Below, one piece after another: positions 34,225-44,231 of a DNA stretch of 64,000 bases; the first letter of the stretch is position 1, and each line of letters starts with the position of its first letter. The translations under genes and the position numbers were made by a program. The DNA is from Paulinella micropora (Eukaryota; Cercozoa; Imbricatea; Euglyphida), in NCBI GenBank assembly GCA_009731375.1, contig BJOX01000166.1, positions 430,826 through 494,825 of the forward strand, read 5' to 3'. The notes beneath the pieces were generated by a model, which ran no database searches, was not told where the DNA came from, and worked only from the letters and a program-made list of their open reading frames with translations.

Positions 34225-37200
34225 ATGTCGCAATTCAAAAGTTTATTAGGCTTGAATGAAATCTCCACAGATAGCCTTTCAATCGCTAACCTTGATTTAA
34301 CGAACACGAACATAGTGGGCTTAAATACTGATAGAGTGCCAGAAGATGCCGACCCCGTGAACCTCTACTATACTGACAGCCAATTTGACACACGATTGGC
34401 TACCAAAAGCACTGCGGACATTAAAGAAGGAAAAAATTTATACTACACTGATGAACGATTTGACGCCCGAATAGGAACAAAGTCAATAGATGTTTTAAGT
34501 GATGTAGCCATAACAACTGCGGCAGACAATCAGTTGCTCATTTATAGCACAGGACAATGGAGGAACACAAATCCGCCATTCCTTAGATTAGACGGTACTG
34601 CCAGCATGACAGGCTCCATAAATATGGGAGGTCAAAGCATAACGTAAATTTAGTTGATGGTATTGATGTTTCTGTTCTAGATGCTTCTGTCGTCAAACTG
34701 ACGGGAAACCAATCAATAGCAGGAACGAAAACATTCACAGACAAAATAACAACATCATTAGGAAAACCGGCAATCATAGGCAGATCGGCAAAAGGAATAA
34801 ATGGACCAACAGGTGGACTAGAATTGTATGGCACTTATAATCATAACGTCGAAGGAGCTCATATACAAGCAATAACGTCAGAAGATGATTATCCTACTTT
34901 TTCTTTAATTAACTCATCACACGGAAGTATATTTATGGGTTTTGATGCGTATATAGATAATTTTACCTGGAAATCAAGTTATGCGACCTCAAACTTCGCA
35001 ATTGCTAAAGTTGGAAACTATCTTAGAATTTTGTATGATAGCAACCGCGCGGTTGGCGCTGATGTTCCGTGGGAAAACACAGCAATATCTATTGACACAA
35101 CGGGACTTTTATCAACAAAAGCAATAACGGCGAGCGGACTGATAACGGCAAACGCGGGGATTGATATGAAATCGCAAAACATAACAAACGTGAATTTATT
35201 GAACACGATATCGGTGTCTTCAATCATAACAACCGCGAATTTTAATAGCACTTTTGACACACAGCTCGCAACTAAATCAACCACTGACTTAAAAGAAGGA
35301 ACGAATTTATATTACACAACAGCGAGAACAAATACAGACTTTGATAATCGGCTGACATCTAAATCAACCACTAACTTAGCAGAAGGAACAAACTTATACT
35401 ATACGTCAGCCAGAGCAAATACAGACTTTGACACACGGCTAGCGACTAAATCAACTACAAATTTAGCCGAAGGAACAAACTTATACTATACTAATGCGAG
35501 GTTTGACACTCAACTAGCCACTAAATCAACTACAAACTTAGCAGAGGGAACTAATCTATATTACACGACCGCACGAGATAATTCAAACTTTGACACAAGG
35601 CTAGCGACTAAATCAACGACAAACTTAGCCGAGGGAACAAACCTTTACTATACGTCAGCCAGAGCGAATACGGATTTTGACACACGGCTCGGAACTAAAT
35701 CAACGACGAATTTAGCAGAGAGAACCAATTTATATTACACCACCGCAAGGGCGAATACAGACTTTGACACACGGTTAGGAACTAAGTCAATAGATGCTTT
35801 AAGTGATGTAATAATAACGACACCAGCAAACGGCCAATTACTCGCATACAACGGCTCAAACTGGGCAAATTCCACTGGGTCGCTGGCTTTCCTTGCTTTA
35901 TCAGGCGGGACAATGACGGGCGATGTAAAATATGGAGCTTCTGCTTTTACTCTATACACCGCACCGCAGACTATGACGACTAACTCAGCACCTTCTCCAT
36001 TCGTAGCTTCTGCTTCTGATGAATACAATCCCGCTTATTATGCCTTCAACTCAAACCAGAACGATTATTGGACTACGGCTATATACTACAACGACACGAC
36101 GGGAGTATATAACAGAACTCCCGCAACTACGAACACATGGGGAGGAGTATCATACACAGGCGAATACATAAAAATTGACTTAGGAGCAACATACAGGATA
36201 AAAAATTATTATGTTAGGTCTTCGTCTGCCAATTACATTGAAACAACTCCGAGTATTTGGTATGTTGGAGTAAGCACTGACAACGCGACTTACACATTAT
36301 GGGACAGCAGGAGCGGGGAGGCGTGGGCTTCACAATCAACGAAAACATATACACCAGCTTCAAATGCTTCTGCTAGGTACATCATTTTTATAGTAAATAA
36401 GACGGGAAGTGGCGGAACTTCATTTAGAAGCCAGCCACGTATTGCCAGTCTGTATTTTGATTATGAAACATTGAATTATGATATAACGAATGTTAGAAAT
36501 ATAACAGGCTACACACTGACGGCGAGCGGGGCAATAACAGCAAGTGCGGGGGTATCAACAACTACACTATCAGCAAGTGGGGCAATAACGGCGAATGCGG
36601 GAGTTGATATGAAAAGTCAAATTTTATCAAACTTAGCAACTCCATCGGCTTCAACAGACGGAGCAAATAAAACTTATGTGGATACATTAGACGGCCAGAA
36701 TGTAAAATTAACGGGAACTCAGACAATAGCAGGAACAAAAGAATTCAGCGGAATATTGGCGACTTCTCTTGGCGTTCCGTGTATAGTAGGAAGGAATTCA
36801 AAGGGAACAGCCGCAACAGGTGGATTAGAATTATACGGCACGGCATCTAATTTAAACGGCGGTCATATACAAGCCTTTATAAATACTTCGGTTTATCCAA
36901 TTTTTCAACAATTAAACTGGAGTCAAAACAATATTGCTTTAAGTTTTGATTGTCATTATGACGGCTCTAACTGGAAATCAAGTTATTCAGGGTCAAACTT
37001 TCAAATATACAAAGTAGGCGACAAACTCAGTTTTTATTACGCGACAGGTGTCTCAGTTGGAGGAACTATAACACAGACAGAGGCTATGAATATTAATACA
37101 ACAGGAGATTTAAGCATCACAACAGCATCCAGCGGTTCTTTAACATTACGAAAATATCCAGGTTCTACTGTCAATCCACAAATATTTATGAAATCGGGAG

Positions 37201-37745
37201 GATATACGAATTATGCTGTTGTATGTGCGTCATCTGGTTTGCTTCACGCTTGGACTACTTCAAACTCATCAGGCGATGTTTCTGGTGCTTATAATTATGT
37301 TCCACTCAATGGTGCTTGGAATTATACATCGGACAGACGATTAAAATCAGACATTAAAACATTAGACTGCGGGGATTGTTGCGAGAAACTAACAAAAATA
37401 AACTGCTGTTCATATTATTGGAAAACAGACTGCTGTTCATATTATTGGAAAACAGACGAGAAGAAAGAAAAAAAAGGCCACGGATTTATTGCGGACGAAG
37501 TTAAAAAAGTATTTCCAGAATTTGTATCCGAAAGCGGAATAAAAGCAGACGATGGAGAAGGCAACCTTGAAGGAATATCATACCAAGATTTTATACCAAT
37601 ATTGGTCAGTGCTTTTCAACACGTGGCGGAAAAGATGATTAATTTGGAAAAAGAAAATAAAACTTTACTTAATATATTACAAGATTTAACCAACCAATTA
37701 GCAGAAATCCGAGCAGTCGTTTTCCCTTCAAATGTCCAACAATAA
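34225..37745 (+). pseudogene. Tail-fibre-like protein with C-terminal S74 intramolecular chaperone
   Basis: Starts at ATG 34225 after an AT-rich leader. The first frame stops at 34647 and the same protein continues in the -1 phase (from about 34644), giving about 1,170 codons in all. Features in order: a short head, repeats of the form ATKSTTNLAEGTNLYYT-AR (about seven, 35260-35790), a discoidin-like segment with IKIDLGATYRIKNYYVRSS (about 36160-36240), glycine/alanine-rich shaft repeats, and from about 37330 the endosialidase-type chaperone domain (SDRRLKSDI, GFIADEV, YQDFIPIL). In phages this domain trimerises the fibre and is cleaved off. Role by inference: host attachment. A 27-bp direct duplication (37404-37457) lies inside the chaperone domain. 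Confidence 0.85.
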
Positions 37746-38088
37746 TACAACTAGACTTCACAGACCACCGCCTATTATGGATATGGATGGCGAACTAACT
37801 CCGGAATTAAAATCTCGTGTTCTTGAAATAGAATTAAAAAATGAGGAAAAAAAAGTAGAGCACGAACTGGAAGATAAATGGAATTGTTGTTGTATAAAAA
37901 ATAGACCGACCGACAGCCGACTTATTAAGTATCTGTTTCAAATGGCTATCATTATCGCGATTATAACACTTTGTATCGTGAGGCTGTCTGAAAAGAACTT
38001 GCCGTGTGAAGTTGCTAACACTTATGTGGGTATTTTAACACTATTGATTGGAATATGCCTTCCATCACCTTCTTCAAGTAAGAAATGA
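37732..38088 (+). CDS. Small membrane protein of the virus
   Basis: 118 codons overlapping the end of the fibre gene by 14 bases. An acidic, proline-containing N-terminus is followed by CCCIKN, then two hydrophobic segments (about residues 67-83 and 95-110, the second ending GICLPSP). Similar two-TM proteins occur in Polinton-like viruses, but I cannot assign a function; a role in membrane or virion association is possible. Confidence 0.65.
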   Translation: MSNNNTTRLHRPPPIMDMDGELTPELKSRVLEIELKNEEKKVEHELEDKWNCCCIKNRPTDSRLIKYLFQMAIIIAIITLCIVRLSEKNLPCEVANTYVGILTLLIGICLPSPSSSKK

Positions 38089-38090
38089 AA

Positions 38091-38140
38091 GGGCAAGCCC
38101 TTTCGAACCCACCGGCGGGGTTGTAGGGGCTCGTCCCTAC
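38091..38140. terminator. Cluster of three GC-rich hairpins
   Basis: gggcaagccc, aaccc..cggcggggtt and taggggctcgtccctac follow directly after the membrane-protein stop and before the convergent gene. Such palindromes recur after other genes of this virus and could act in 3' end formation. Confidence 0.45.
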
Positions 38141-38358
38141 TAGCATTCAAACGAATAGACTTTATACCAAGAGCTATGACCCGCACAGATTAGCGGAATG
38201 GCTTCATCAAAACTAACACACCAATCACTCATAGGTTTATACACACATCCTTTTTGAATACACCACACACAACTTTCATTTTCTTTCTCGCTGACCCGCG
38301 AATAGAAATCACAGGCGGTCCGAGCGGAAATATTAATTAATAAAAAGTTTATGAACAT
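38140..38358 (-). CDS. Small secreted-type cysteine-rich protein (PSI-like)
   Basis: About 72 codons from the internal ATG at 38358 (an upstream ATG at 38373 would overlap the divergent gene more). A hydrophobic N-terminus (FINFLLINIS) looks like a signal peptide. The rest has a cysteine pattern C-x2-C-x4-C-x8-C-x11-C with a 'DWC', reminiscent of PSI domains of surface proteins. Function unknown. It is convergent with the membrane protein gene and divergent from 38351-38734. Confidence 0.5.
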   Translation of the reverse strand: MFINFLLINISARTACDFYSRVSEKENESCVWCIQKGCVYKPMSDWCVSFDEAIPLICAGHSSWYKVYSFEC

Positions 38359-38734
38359 TAGTATAGGCGACATGACGGACTATAAATATCAGCGGATTAT
38401 TTTTCTAAGTAATGATTTTGTTGGCGGTAGCAAGACATTCAACAAGACCATTCAAATGAACTTTACACCAACCAGAATGAATGTTAAGTTTATCCACTAT
38501 ATGAATAACACGACAGAAACGAAAACAAAAATCCTCCATATGGACCGCATTGGAATTATTGGCACATTTGCTGACAGCAACACGGCGAACATTTCCAATC
38601 TCAGCTACAATTTGGGTGTAGTAGGCTGGACCGACGGACAATACAGTTTTAGAGTGCTTAAAACGGACAGCGGCAATATCGAGACTGACCAACTAGCTGG
38701 AAGAATTGTTATTTGTTTGGAATTTCTCGGATAG
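38351..38734 (+). CDS. Hypothetical viral protein upstream of the ATPase
   Basis: 127 codons (or 120 from the second ATG, MTDYKYQ). The sequence alternates polar and hydrophobic residues in a beta-rich pattern (FTPTRMNVKFIHYMNN, GRIVICLEFLG). It lies 15 bp before the ATPase gene on the same strand, so it may belong to the virion gene cluster. A small beta-sandwich virion protein is conceivable; no family recognised. Confidence 0.55.
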   Translation: MNISIGDMTDYKYQRIIFLSNDFVGGSKTFNKTIQMNFTPTRMNVKFIHYMNNTTETKTKILHMDRIGIIGTFADSNTANISNLSYNLGVVGWTDGQYSFRVLKTDSGNIETDQLAGRIVICLEFLG

Positions 38735-38749
38735 TAAAAATATAGAGTG

Positions 38750-39569
38750 ATGGAGAAAATCAATAACGTAAAGGTGAAACCAGTCAAGCAAAACGGAGAT
38801 GGCGACAAGTTGGCAAAAGGATATAAGTTACTTGATGAACCGTATGCCAATATATTTCTTCTCGCTCGCAAGAAGAGCGGTAAGACGACAGCACTGTTCG
38901 AAATCCTGAAACGAACGACTGACAAAAAGACCCGTATTGTTATCATAGCCAGCGCGATACATAAGGACAACATATACAAAGAAATGGTGAAGCACTTTAA
39001 GAAAAAGGGAAACCCGATGGCGATATACACATATTTGAAAACGGAAGGCTACAGCGTGATTGATTACGAATTAGACAAGCTCAATAAGCCAGACGAAGAG
39101 CAAGAAGAAGGAGAGATTGTACAGGATGGTAAAGAAGAACCAAAGCCGAAGTTTCTTTATTTTGGTAAAGAGGGTGAAAAGAAGAAGCAGGGGCAAGCCC
39201 CCGCACCCCCATCCAAGTATCAAACTCCAGAAGTCGTGTTTGTTCTTGATGACCTTGGCTCAGGTTTAAGGGATAAGTCCGTGAGCGACTTGTTAAAGAA
39301 AAACCCCATTATAAGTCAAAGGTTATTATGAGCTCGCAGTATCTAAACGACTTACGACCCGAGGCGATTAAACAGCTGGACTACCTTCTTATTTTTCCTG
39401 GACAGAGTGTAGATAAAATCGAACTCGTGTATAAACATCTGGACCTCGGCTACGACCTTGAATACTTTATTGAAAAATACCACGAGGCGACGAAAGAGAA
39501 ATTAACTTTTTGTATGTGGATGCGGTTTCTGATGAACTACGGCAAAATTTCAACAAACGATTTTTATGA
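38750..39569 (+). pseudogene. Genome-packaging ATPase (FtsK/HerA type)
   Basis: Walker A is ARKKSGKTT (about residues 42-50) and Walker B VVFVLDDLGS (about 164-173); the downstream part contains SSQYLNDL and LLIFPG typical of the viral packaging ATPases. The first frame stops at 39331, but coding continues in the -1 phase from about 39307 (HYKSKV..SSQYLND). A second -1 change near the T5 run at 39507-39511 leads to the expected C-terminus (LYVDAVSDELRQNFNK) with a stop at 39569. A lysine/proline-rich insertion carries the palindrome ggggcaagcccc (39190-39202). The enzyme drives DNA into capsids. It is either broken twice or mis-sequenced. Confidence 0.85.
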
Positions 39570-39671
39570 ATTTATTATTGATTATTTTTTTCTATATATT
39601 ATAATGGTCGTCAAAACAACAGGGTTGAAGCCATTCCAACAGTCGGAAAAATAACAAGAAACTCAAACACA

Positions 39672-39923
39672 ATGGCGGGCGGAAAAAAGAAAACTGGTCG
39701 CAAGAAACAAAAGGGCTGTGGGCAACAGGGTGGTAAAGTAAATTGGAAGAAAGTCGGACAAGCAATATTGGATGCTAATAGTTTTATCAAAAAGAATAAA
39801 TCGGTTTCAAAGGGTGCTACTTTTCTTAACGACATTGGAGTTCCGTATGCTGGTAAGGTTGCGATGGCTGCGGCCAAACAAGGCTACGGCAAGCAGCGAG
39901 GCCGTGGGGCGCTTAAATTTTAA
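39672..39923 (+). CDS. Small basic virion-type protein
   Basis: 83 codons, pI very high: a KKKTGRKKQKG start, a central helical part (VNWKKVGQAILDANSFIKKNK) and a glycine/arginine end (GYGKQRGRGALKF). Short basic proteins with this GYG..RGGALK ending are frequent near capsid genes in Polinton-like and other algal viruses, and probably bind DNA in the particle. It sits between ATPase and protease. Intact. Confidence 0.65.
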   Translation: MAGGKKKTGRKKQKGCGQQGGKVNWKKVGQAILDANSFIKKNKSVSKGATFLNDIGVPYAGKVAMAAAKQGYGKQRGRGALKF

Positions 39924-39943
39924 ACCCCCCTCCGATGGGGTTC
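39922..39943. terminator. GC hairpin after the basic protein gene
   Basis: aacccccctccgatggggtt folds as a short stem immediately after the stop codon, in AT-rich surroundings. Confidence 0.4.
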
Positions 39944-39989
39944 TGTATTAAACTAAATCTTATATTAATTTTTTTTACTCAATATAACT

Positions 39990-41545
39990 ATGACGAAAAT
40001 AATAAACGGAGGTGCGCGAAAACAACGACCGCCTAGAATATACAGAACGAAAGATGGACGGCCATATATCAAAGTAAAAGGCAAACGAGCATATCTTAAC
40101 TTTGGAAGTAAGACAAACGACTTATCAACACTTCAAATTGTTAAGCTATTTATGAAATACTTGAATAAAACAAAATCAAAGAAACCGTGGCCGACACATA
40201 AAGACAAAAGAAAACTGAAAAAAGTTCAAAGCCTGTCAGAGATTGAACAGAACACGAGAATGGCTATTCAAGACCACTTAGATAAACTTAAACAGGAGAA
40301 ATATGAGGGTATTGATGCTATTGATAAAAAAGAAAAGTCAGCGCGGGAGGACCTACAAGCGGAGAAGAAAAGGCAGGAAGAAAAGACCTCGCCGATGCTA
40401 AGGACAGACAGGAAGAAATAGATAGGGAAATGAAAAAGGAACAACGACTTATCCAGGAACTAAATGCTGAACGAAGACATAGACAGGGATTATTAATGGC
40501 GCCAATCGCCCCGCCTATGATAAAACCACCACCACCGCCACCCCCTGGACGACCACCAAGAAGACGGAGAGGTATAATTGTAAAGGATGCGGAAGAAGAG
40601 GAGAAACATAAGCAAACTAAAAAGGAAAAGTTAATTGATAATATGTTCTCCGAGCCGCTAAAACAGAAACGGCATAGAGCAGGAAAACCTGGTAATGACA
40701 TTGTTGTTAAAAAACTACGATATATCGGACACAATATTCCAGATATTAAACCAGCAAAAGGGGGAAGAATAAATTACTCTGAAATGTTGAAAAGATGGCT
40801 ATATACCAGTCCTGTTATAAACGAAGGAATGATGTCGCCGGACCAGGCTTGGGCGTCGTTTGATTTATGGGTAGAAAATGCGGTCCAAAAAAGAAAAGAA
40901 GAACAAGATAGAGAAAACAAAGTAGAAAATCCAGCAGTAGAAGAAAAAGGAGTAGAAGAAGTCGGTAAAGTAGAAGAAAAAGTAGAAGAACCGGATAGTA
41001 ATAACGAAGATTTAGTGAGTGAAACGGAGGACCCTGGCGAACAGTCTGGAATAGGCAAAGGATTAAGGACGAATGAAATAGATGCCATAATGAAAAAGCA
41101 CGATTGGTTTCTCGGCACGATAGCTAGCGACCAAATCAACCAGTTAAAGCCAGAAAAAAGCAAAAAGTATGGTTTCATTATGAACACAGACCCGAGCAAC
41201 AAAAAAGGGCAACATCGGATGGCTGTTTGGGTTAGTCTGAATGGCGATAGGAGTGTTGAAATCTACGACCCGCTAGCAGAATATCAACCGACTGAATTTT
41301 TCCAACACCAAATGAAACAGCTAATTGATAAAAGCCGTCCTGATAGTTATTTATTAATGAAGGTTAATCAAGTTAAACAACAGAGCGATACGAGCGATAC
41401 TTGCGGATGGCACAGTATGCGGTTTCTTTTAGAGCGGGCAAAAGGAACCCGATTTAAATTCGCCAGTGGCTATACAGACTTAAAAGAGAAGGAAGCGGAA
41501 AAGTTAAAAGCTCAGAACGGATACGGCTTTGATACCTTTATTTAG
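39990..41545 (+). pseudogene. Adenain-like (Ulp1-type) maturation protease
   Basis: Two consecutive frames: 39990-40421 (basic N-terminal domain, RIYRTKDGRPYIKVKGK, then a coiled coil) and 40430-41545 (371 codons). They join by a one-base change within the aaaa run near 40383, since the coiled coil continues in the second phase (DREMKKEQRLIQELNAE). The C-terminal 130 residues hold the cysteine protease triad in family order: H in QHRMAVWV, D in IYDPLAE, a Q before the active cysteine, and C in DTCGWHS. In adenovirus-like viruses this enzyme cleaves capsid precursors. A proline-rich stretch (PPPPPPPGRPPRRRR) and an acidic linker lie in between. Confidence 0.82.
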
Positions 41546-41546
41546 C

Positions 41547-41570
41547 AGGGGCAAGCCCCCGCACCCCCAT
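41547..41570. terminator. GC palindrome after the protease gene
   Basis: aggggcaagcccccgcaccccc, identical in core to the copy inside the ATPase gene (39190-39211). It lies two bases after the protease stop. Confidence 0.5.
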
Positions 41571-41660
41571 TTATGGTTGAGCAAATTTAAAAAACAAAAA
41601 TATGTTTTCCTATATATAGTTTTTGAGGTCGTAGGAGGTTTTTGAAAAAAAGCTCCTACA

Positions 41661-42473
41661 ATGGAATACCGTGGTGGGCGAAGTAGTGGTATCTATTACA
41701 TAAATAGCAAAAATAGGATAAATGGCACGGACAGCGATTTTACTCACTCCATTGATATGAAAGGACTAGACAACCCGACGCATTGTAAAATACTTCATAT
41801 CTATGTGCCGAAATCATATTACTCCGTGGCAAGTCCTTACAACACTTTTACTCTGAGTGAAGATGGGTATGAGGCGCTCATTACGATACCCGAGGGAAAC
41901 TACACAATGAACAACTTAAAAAATAAGCTGGCCGAGGTGCTAACCGCCGAAAGCCCGAACGACTACACATACACCGTCGCGAGCAACAACACAAACACCG
42001 ACCCAGAAGACGGAAAGCTATTATTTACAGTAGCAAACAATGGAGGTATTCAACCACGGTTTATATTTGACACCGAAACACGTATTCACGAAGTAATGGG
42101 TTTTGACCGTAGCTCAACATACTTCTTCGCTAACAACGTCATTAAGTCTCCAAACGTCATAATCTTGACGGGCGAAAAAACATTGTATCTACAGTCGGAC
42201 CTAATTGGAGAAGGCGATAACCACGTATTACAGGAAATATATACCGCTAACGAAATCCCGTTTGGCTCTGTTATCTACGATGGAAGCGGGTCGGAGTATG
42301 GCAAAAGACTGTCCGCCAATTCAAACAATGTATTTAGGTTTTACTTAACCGACGGAAACGACCAACCAATTAACCTAAATGGTCTCGGCATCGTAATGAC
42401 ATTGTTGATTTACCGTGAAACGAATTATTTTAATTTATTTAATTCATTTTTTAATTTGTTGAAAAACCGGTAG
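41661..42473 (+). CDS. Penton base / minor capsid protein
   Basis: 270 codons, intact. The beginning (YYINSKNRINGTDSDFTHSID) and the sequence of beta-rich segments (KILHIYVPKSYY, ALITIPEGNYT, FTVANNGG) fit the single jelly-roll penton proteins of Polinton-like viruses and virophages, which form the five-fold vertices. It is directly followed by the major capsid gene, the usual order. The 5' leader contains 'tttttgaggtcgtagg', similar to 'tttttgagatcgta' before the gene at 44232. Confidence 0.8.
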   Translation: MEYRGGRSSGIYYINSKNRINGTDSDFTHSIDMKGLDNPTHCKILHIYVPKSYYSVASPYNTFTLSEDGYEALITIPEGNYTMNNLKNKLAEVLTAESPNDYTYTVASNNTNTDPEDGKLLFTVANNGGIQPRFIFDTETRIHEVMGFDRSSTYFFANNVIKSPNVIILTGEKTLYLQSDLIGEGDNHVLQEIYTANEIPFGSVIYDGSGSEYGKRLSANSNNVFRFYLTDGNDQPINLNGLGIVMTLLIYRETNYFNLFNSFFNLLKNR

Positions 42474-42500
42474 GGGCCTGCCCCCCTACAACCCCGCATG
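42471..42500. terminator. GC palindrome between penton and major capsid genes
   Basis: taggggcctgcccccctacaacccc begins at the penton stop codon; another palindrome-like word (gcggaggcgaagtctctgc, 42585-42603) precedes the capsid start. Confidence 0.45.
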
Positions 42501-42621
42501 AGGTTAGTAAGGTAATTTAGAATTATTTATTTATTTTTTTATCTATAAGATATAGAACCTTTTGAGAAAAAACAACTTGGAGGTGCGGAGGCGAAGTCTC
42601 TGCGAAGCACTTACAAAAAAA

Positions 42622-44138
42622 ATGTCAGTCCAATATGGTGGCGAACTCGTCCATCAGGCTAAGGAACTGCTTACGGGTAAGTATGAGTTGAATAAGCTTA
42701 CTAGCCGTGAAGGGGCGGCAAATGTTGCCCTTACTACTGCTGGTGGTATGGAAAGCACCTTTGAAATTCCTACTAGACCTTTGAACCTCGCGAGGTCTGT
42801 GTTGCGATTTACTTACACTCCTACTGCTGCGGGTGGTGCTGGTCGCTACAATCGTATCTATATGGATTGTCTGAGTATGATTAAAACTATTGAACTGCGA
42901 AGCCGAAGCGGGCAGTATTTGTGTAATCTTCAACACGTGGGTAATTACACAAAGGTTATATGGAAACCAGAAATGAAGTATGAAAGATTTATGGCTCTTG
43001 AAAACCACGGAGCTTATGATGATGACAAGAAGACGGGTAATTCTGGTGCTATGCTTCAAAAGTGTAATGCTGGTAGAGTTGAGATTGGAACCGTAGCTGA
43101 AAGAAAAGCAAGCACCGATGCGGCAGATGCTGCTGGTCTTAAAGCTGCTGTTCAAGCTTACTACAAAGTGCCACTTGTTAATGTTCGTCGCCACGATGAT
43201 ACCGCTCTCGCTGATAGCACTGCTGGAACTTATAGCCTTGTTGATGTTCCTTTTGAGGAGGCTAAGTATTTTGAAGGTGGGACTAACAATGGCGCCGACC
43301 CTGTTATTCAAGTTAAGTTTCCTTTGGGAATGCTGTTTGGAACAATTTTTGAACTGGATAAGACTATTGGATTTAATGAGATTTTGGATATGCGCATTGT
43401 GTGGGAAAGCACTGCCCGCACTTCATTCTATGGAACTGATGCGAGTTCTATTTCCACTGGTGCGGCGGCTACTGCTGTTGGTGCTACTGTCTCTAACCTA
43501 AATCTGTTTCTTGCTGTGGAGACTGACCCGAATGTTATTTTGGGGGTTCAACAAAAGATTGCTGGTGAAGGCTTCCCATTTAAGATTGAATACCCCATTG
43601 CTTGGAAGCAGAATCTTCAAACTGCTCAGCAAAACTATGTCATTAAGATGAACCGCTCGCAGGGTGAGAGAATTCGCCGTATCTATACAGCAGCCTTCCA
43701 CAATACTGAGAGTGCCAATACTTCCTTTGATAATAGCAATATGCCAGCGGGTTATGCGCAGGGGCCTCCAATAGTTCAGGCTCAATCAGCAAAGGTTAGA
43801 ACATATTACACAACTCTTGATGGAAGTCGCCTCCAACAGTTTGACATTAATACACTTGCTAATGAAGACTATATGCTTCTCAAAGATAAGTTGAAGGGTA
43901 GTGCTATTTGAATTCTAATGTGTATCATTACAACTGGTTCCATGTGGATGCTTGGGACAACAACCGCCCGCTGTGTGATAAGGATACCGACGGCTATGAG
44001 ATGAGCGGGTTGAGCCTTGACACTGAGAGACGATATGAGTTCGTTTCAACTACTGCTGGAAACAATCTCAATCACTACACATTCGCCATTCTTCAACGAA
44101 GTGTGCTTGTGAAGGGAATTGAAATTTTGATGTCTTAA
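42622..44138 (+). pseudogene. MCP: Major capsid protein (double jelly-roll family)
   Basis: The preferred start is ATG 42622 (MSVQYGGELV); an in-frame upstream ATG-less extension covers the palindromic leader and is unlikely to be coding. 429 codons run to a stop at 43911, and the C-terminal 76 codons (SNVYHYNWFHVDAW ... HYTFAILQRS) continue in the -1 phase. A single T appears missing in the ttt run at 43907-43909. Total size near 505 residues matches Polinton-like virus capsid proteins. Conserved-looking parts are FEIPTRPLNLARSVLRFTYTP and the C-terminal FHVDAWD. It forms the hexons of the capsid. Confidence 0.87.
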
Positions 44139-44231
44139 CCCCGCCAGTGAAGTGATAGGTTTTTGAGATCGTAATTACAATTAATTTTTGATAGTTAATT
44201 TATTTTTTTAATAATATAGGAAGGACCTACG

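Noticed and set aside
42625-43311. 228-codon minus-strand ORF over the capsid gene
   Set aside because: Shadow of the major capsid gene; no domain and wrong codon character.
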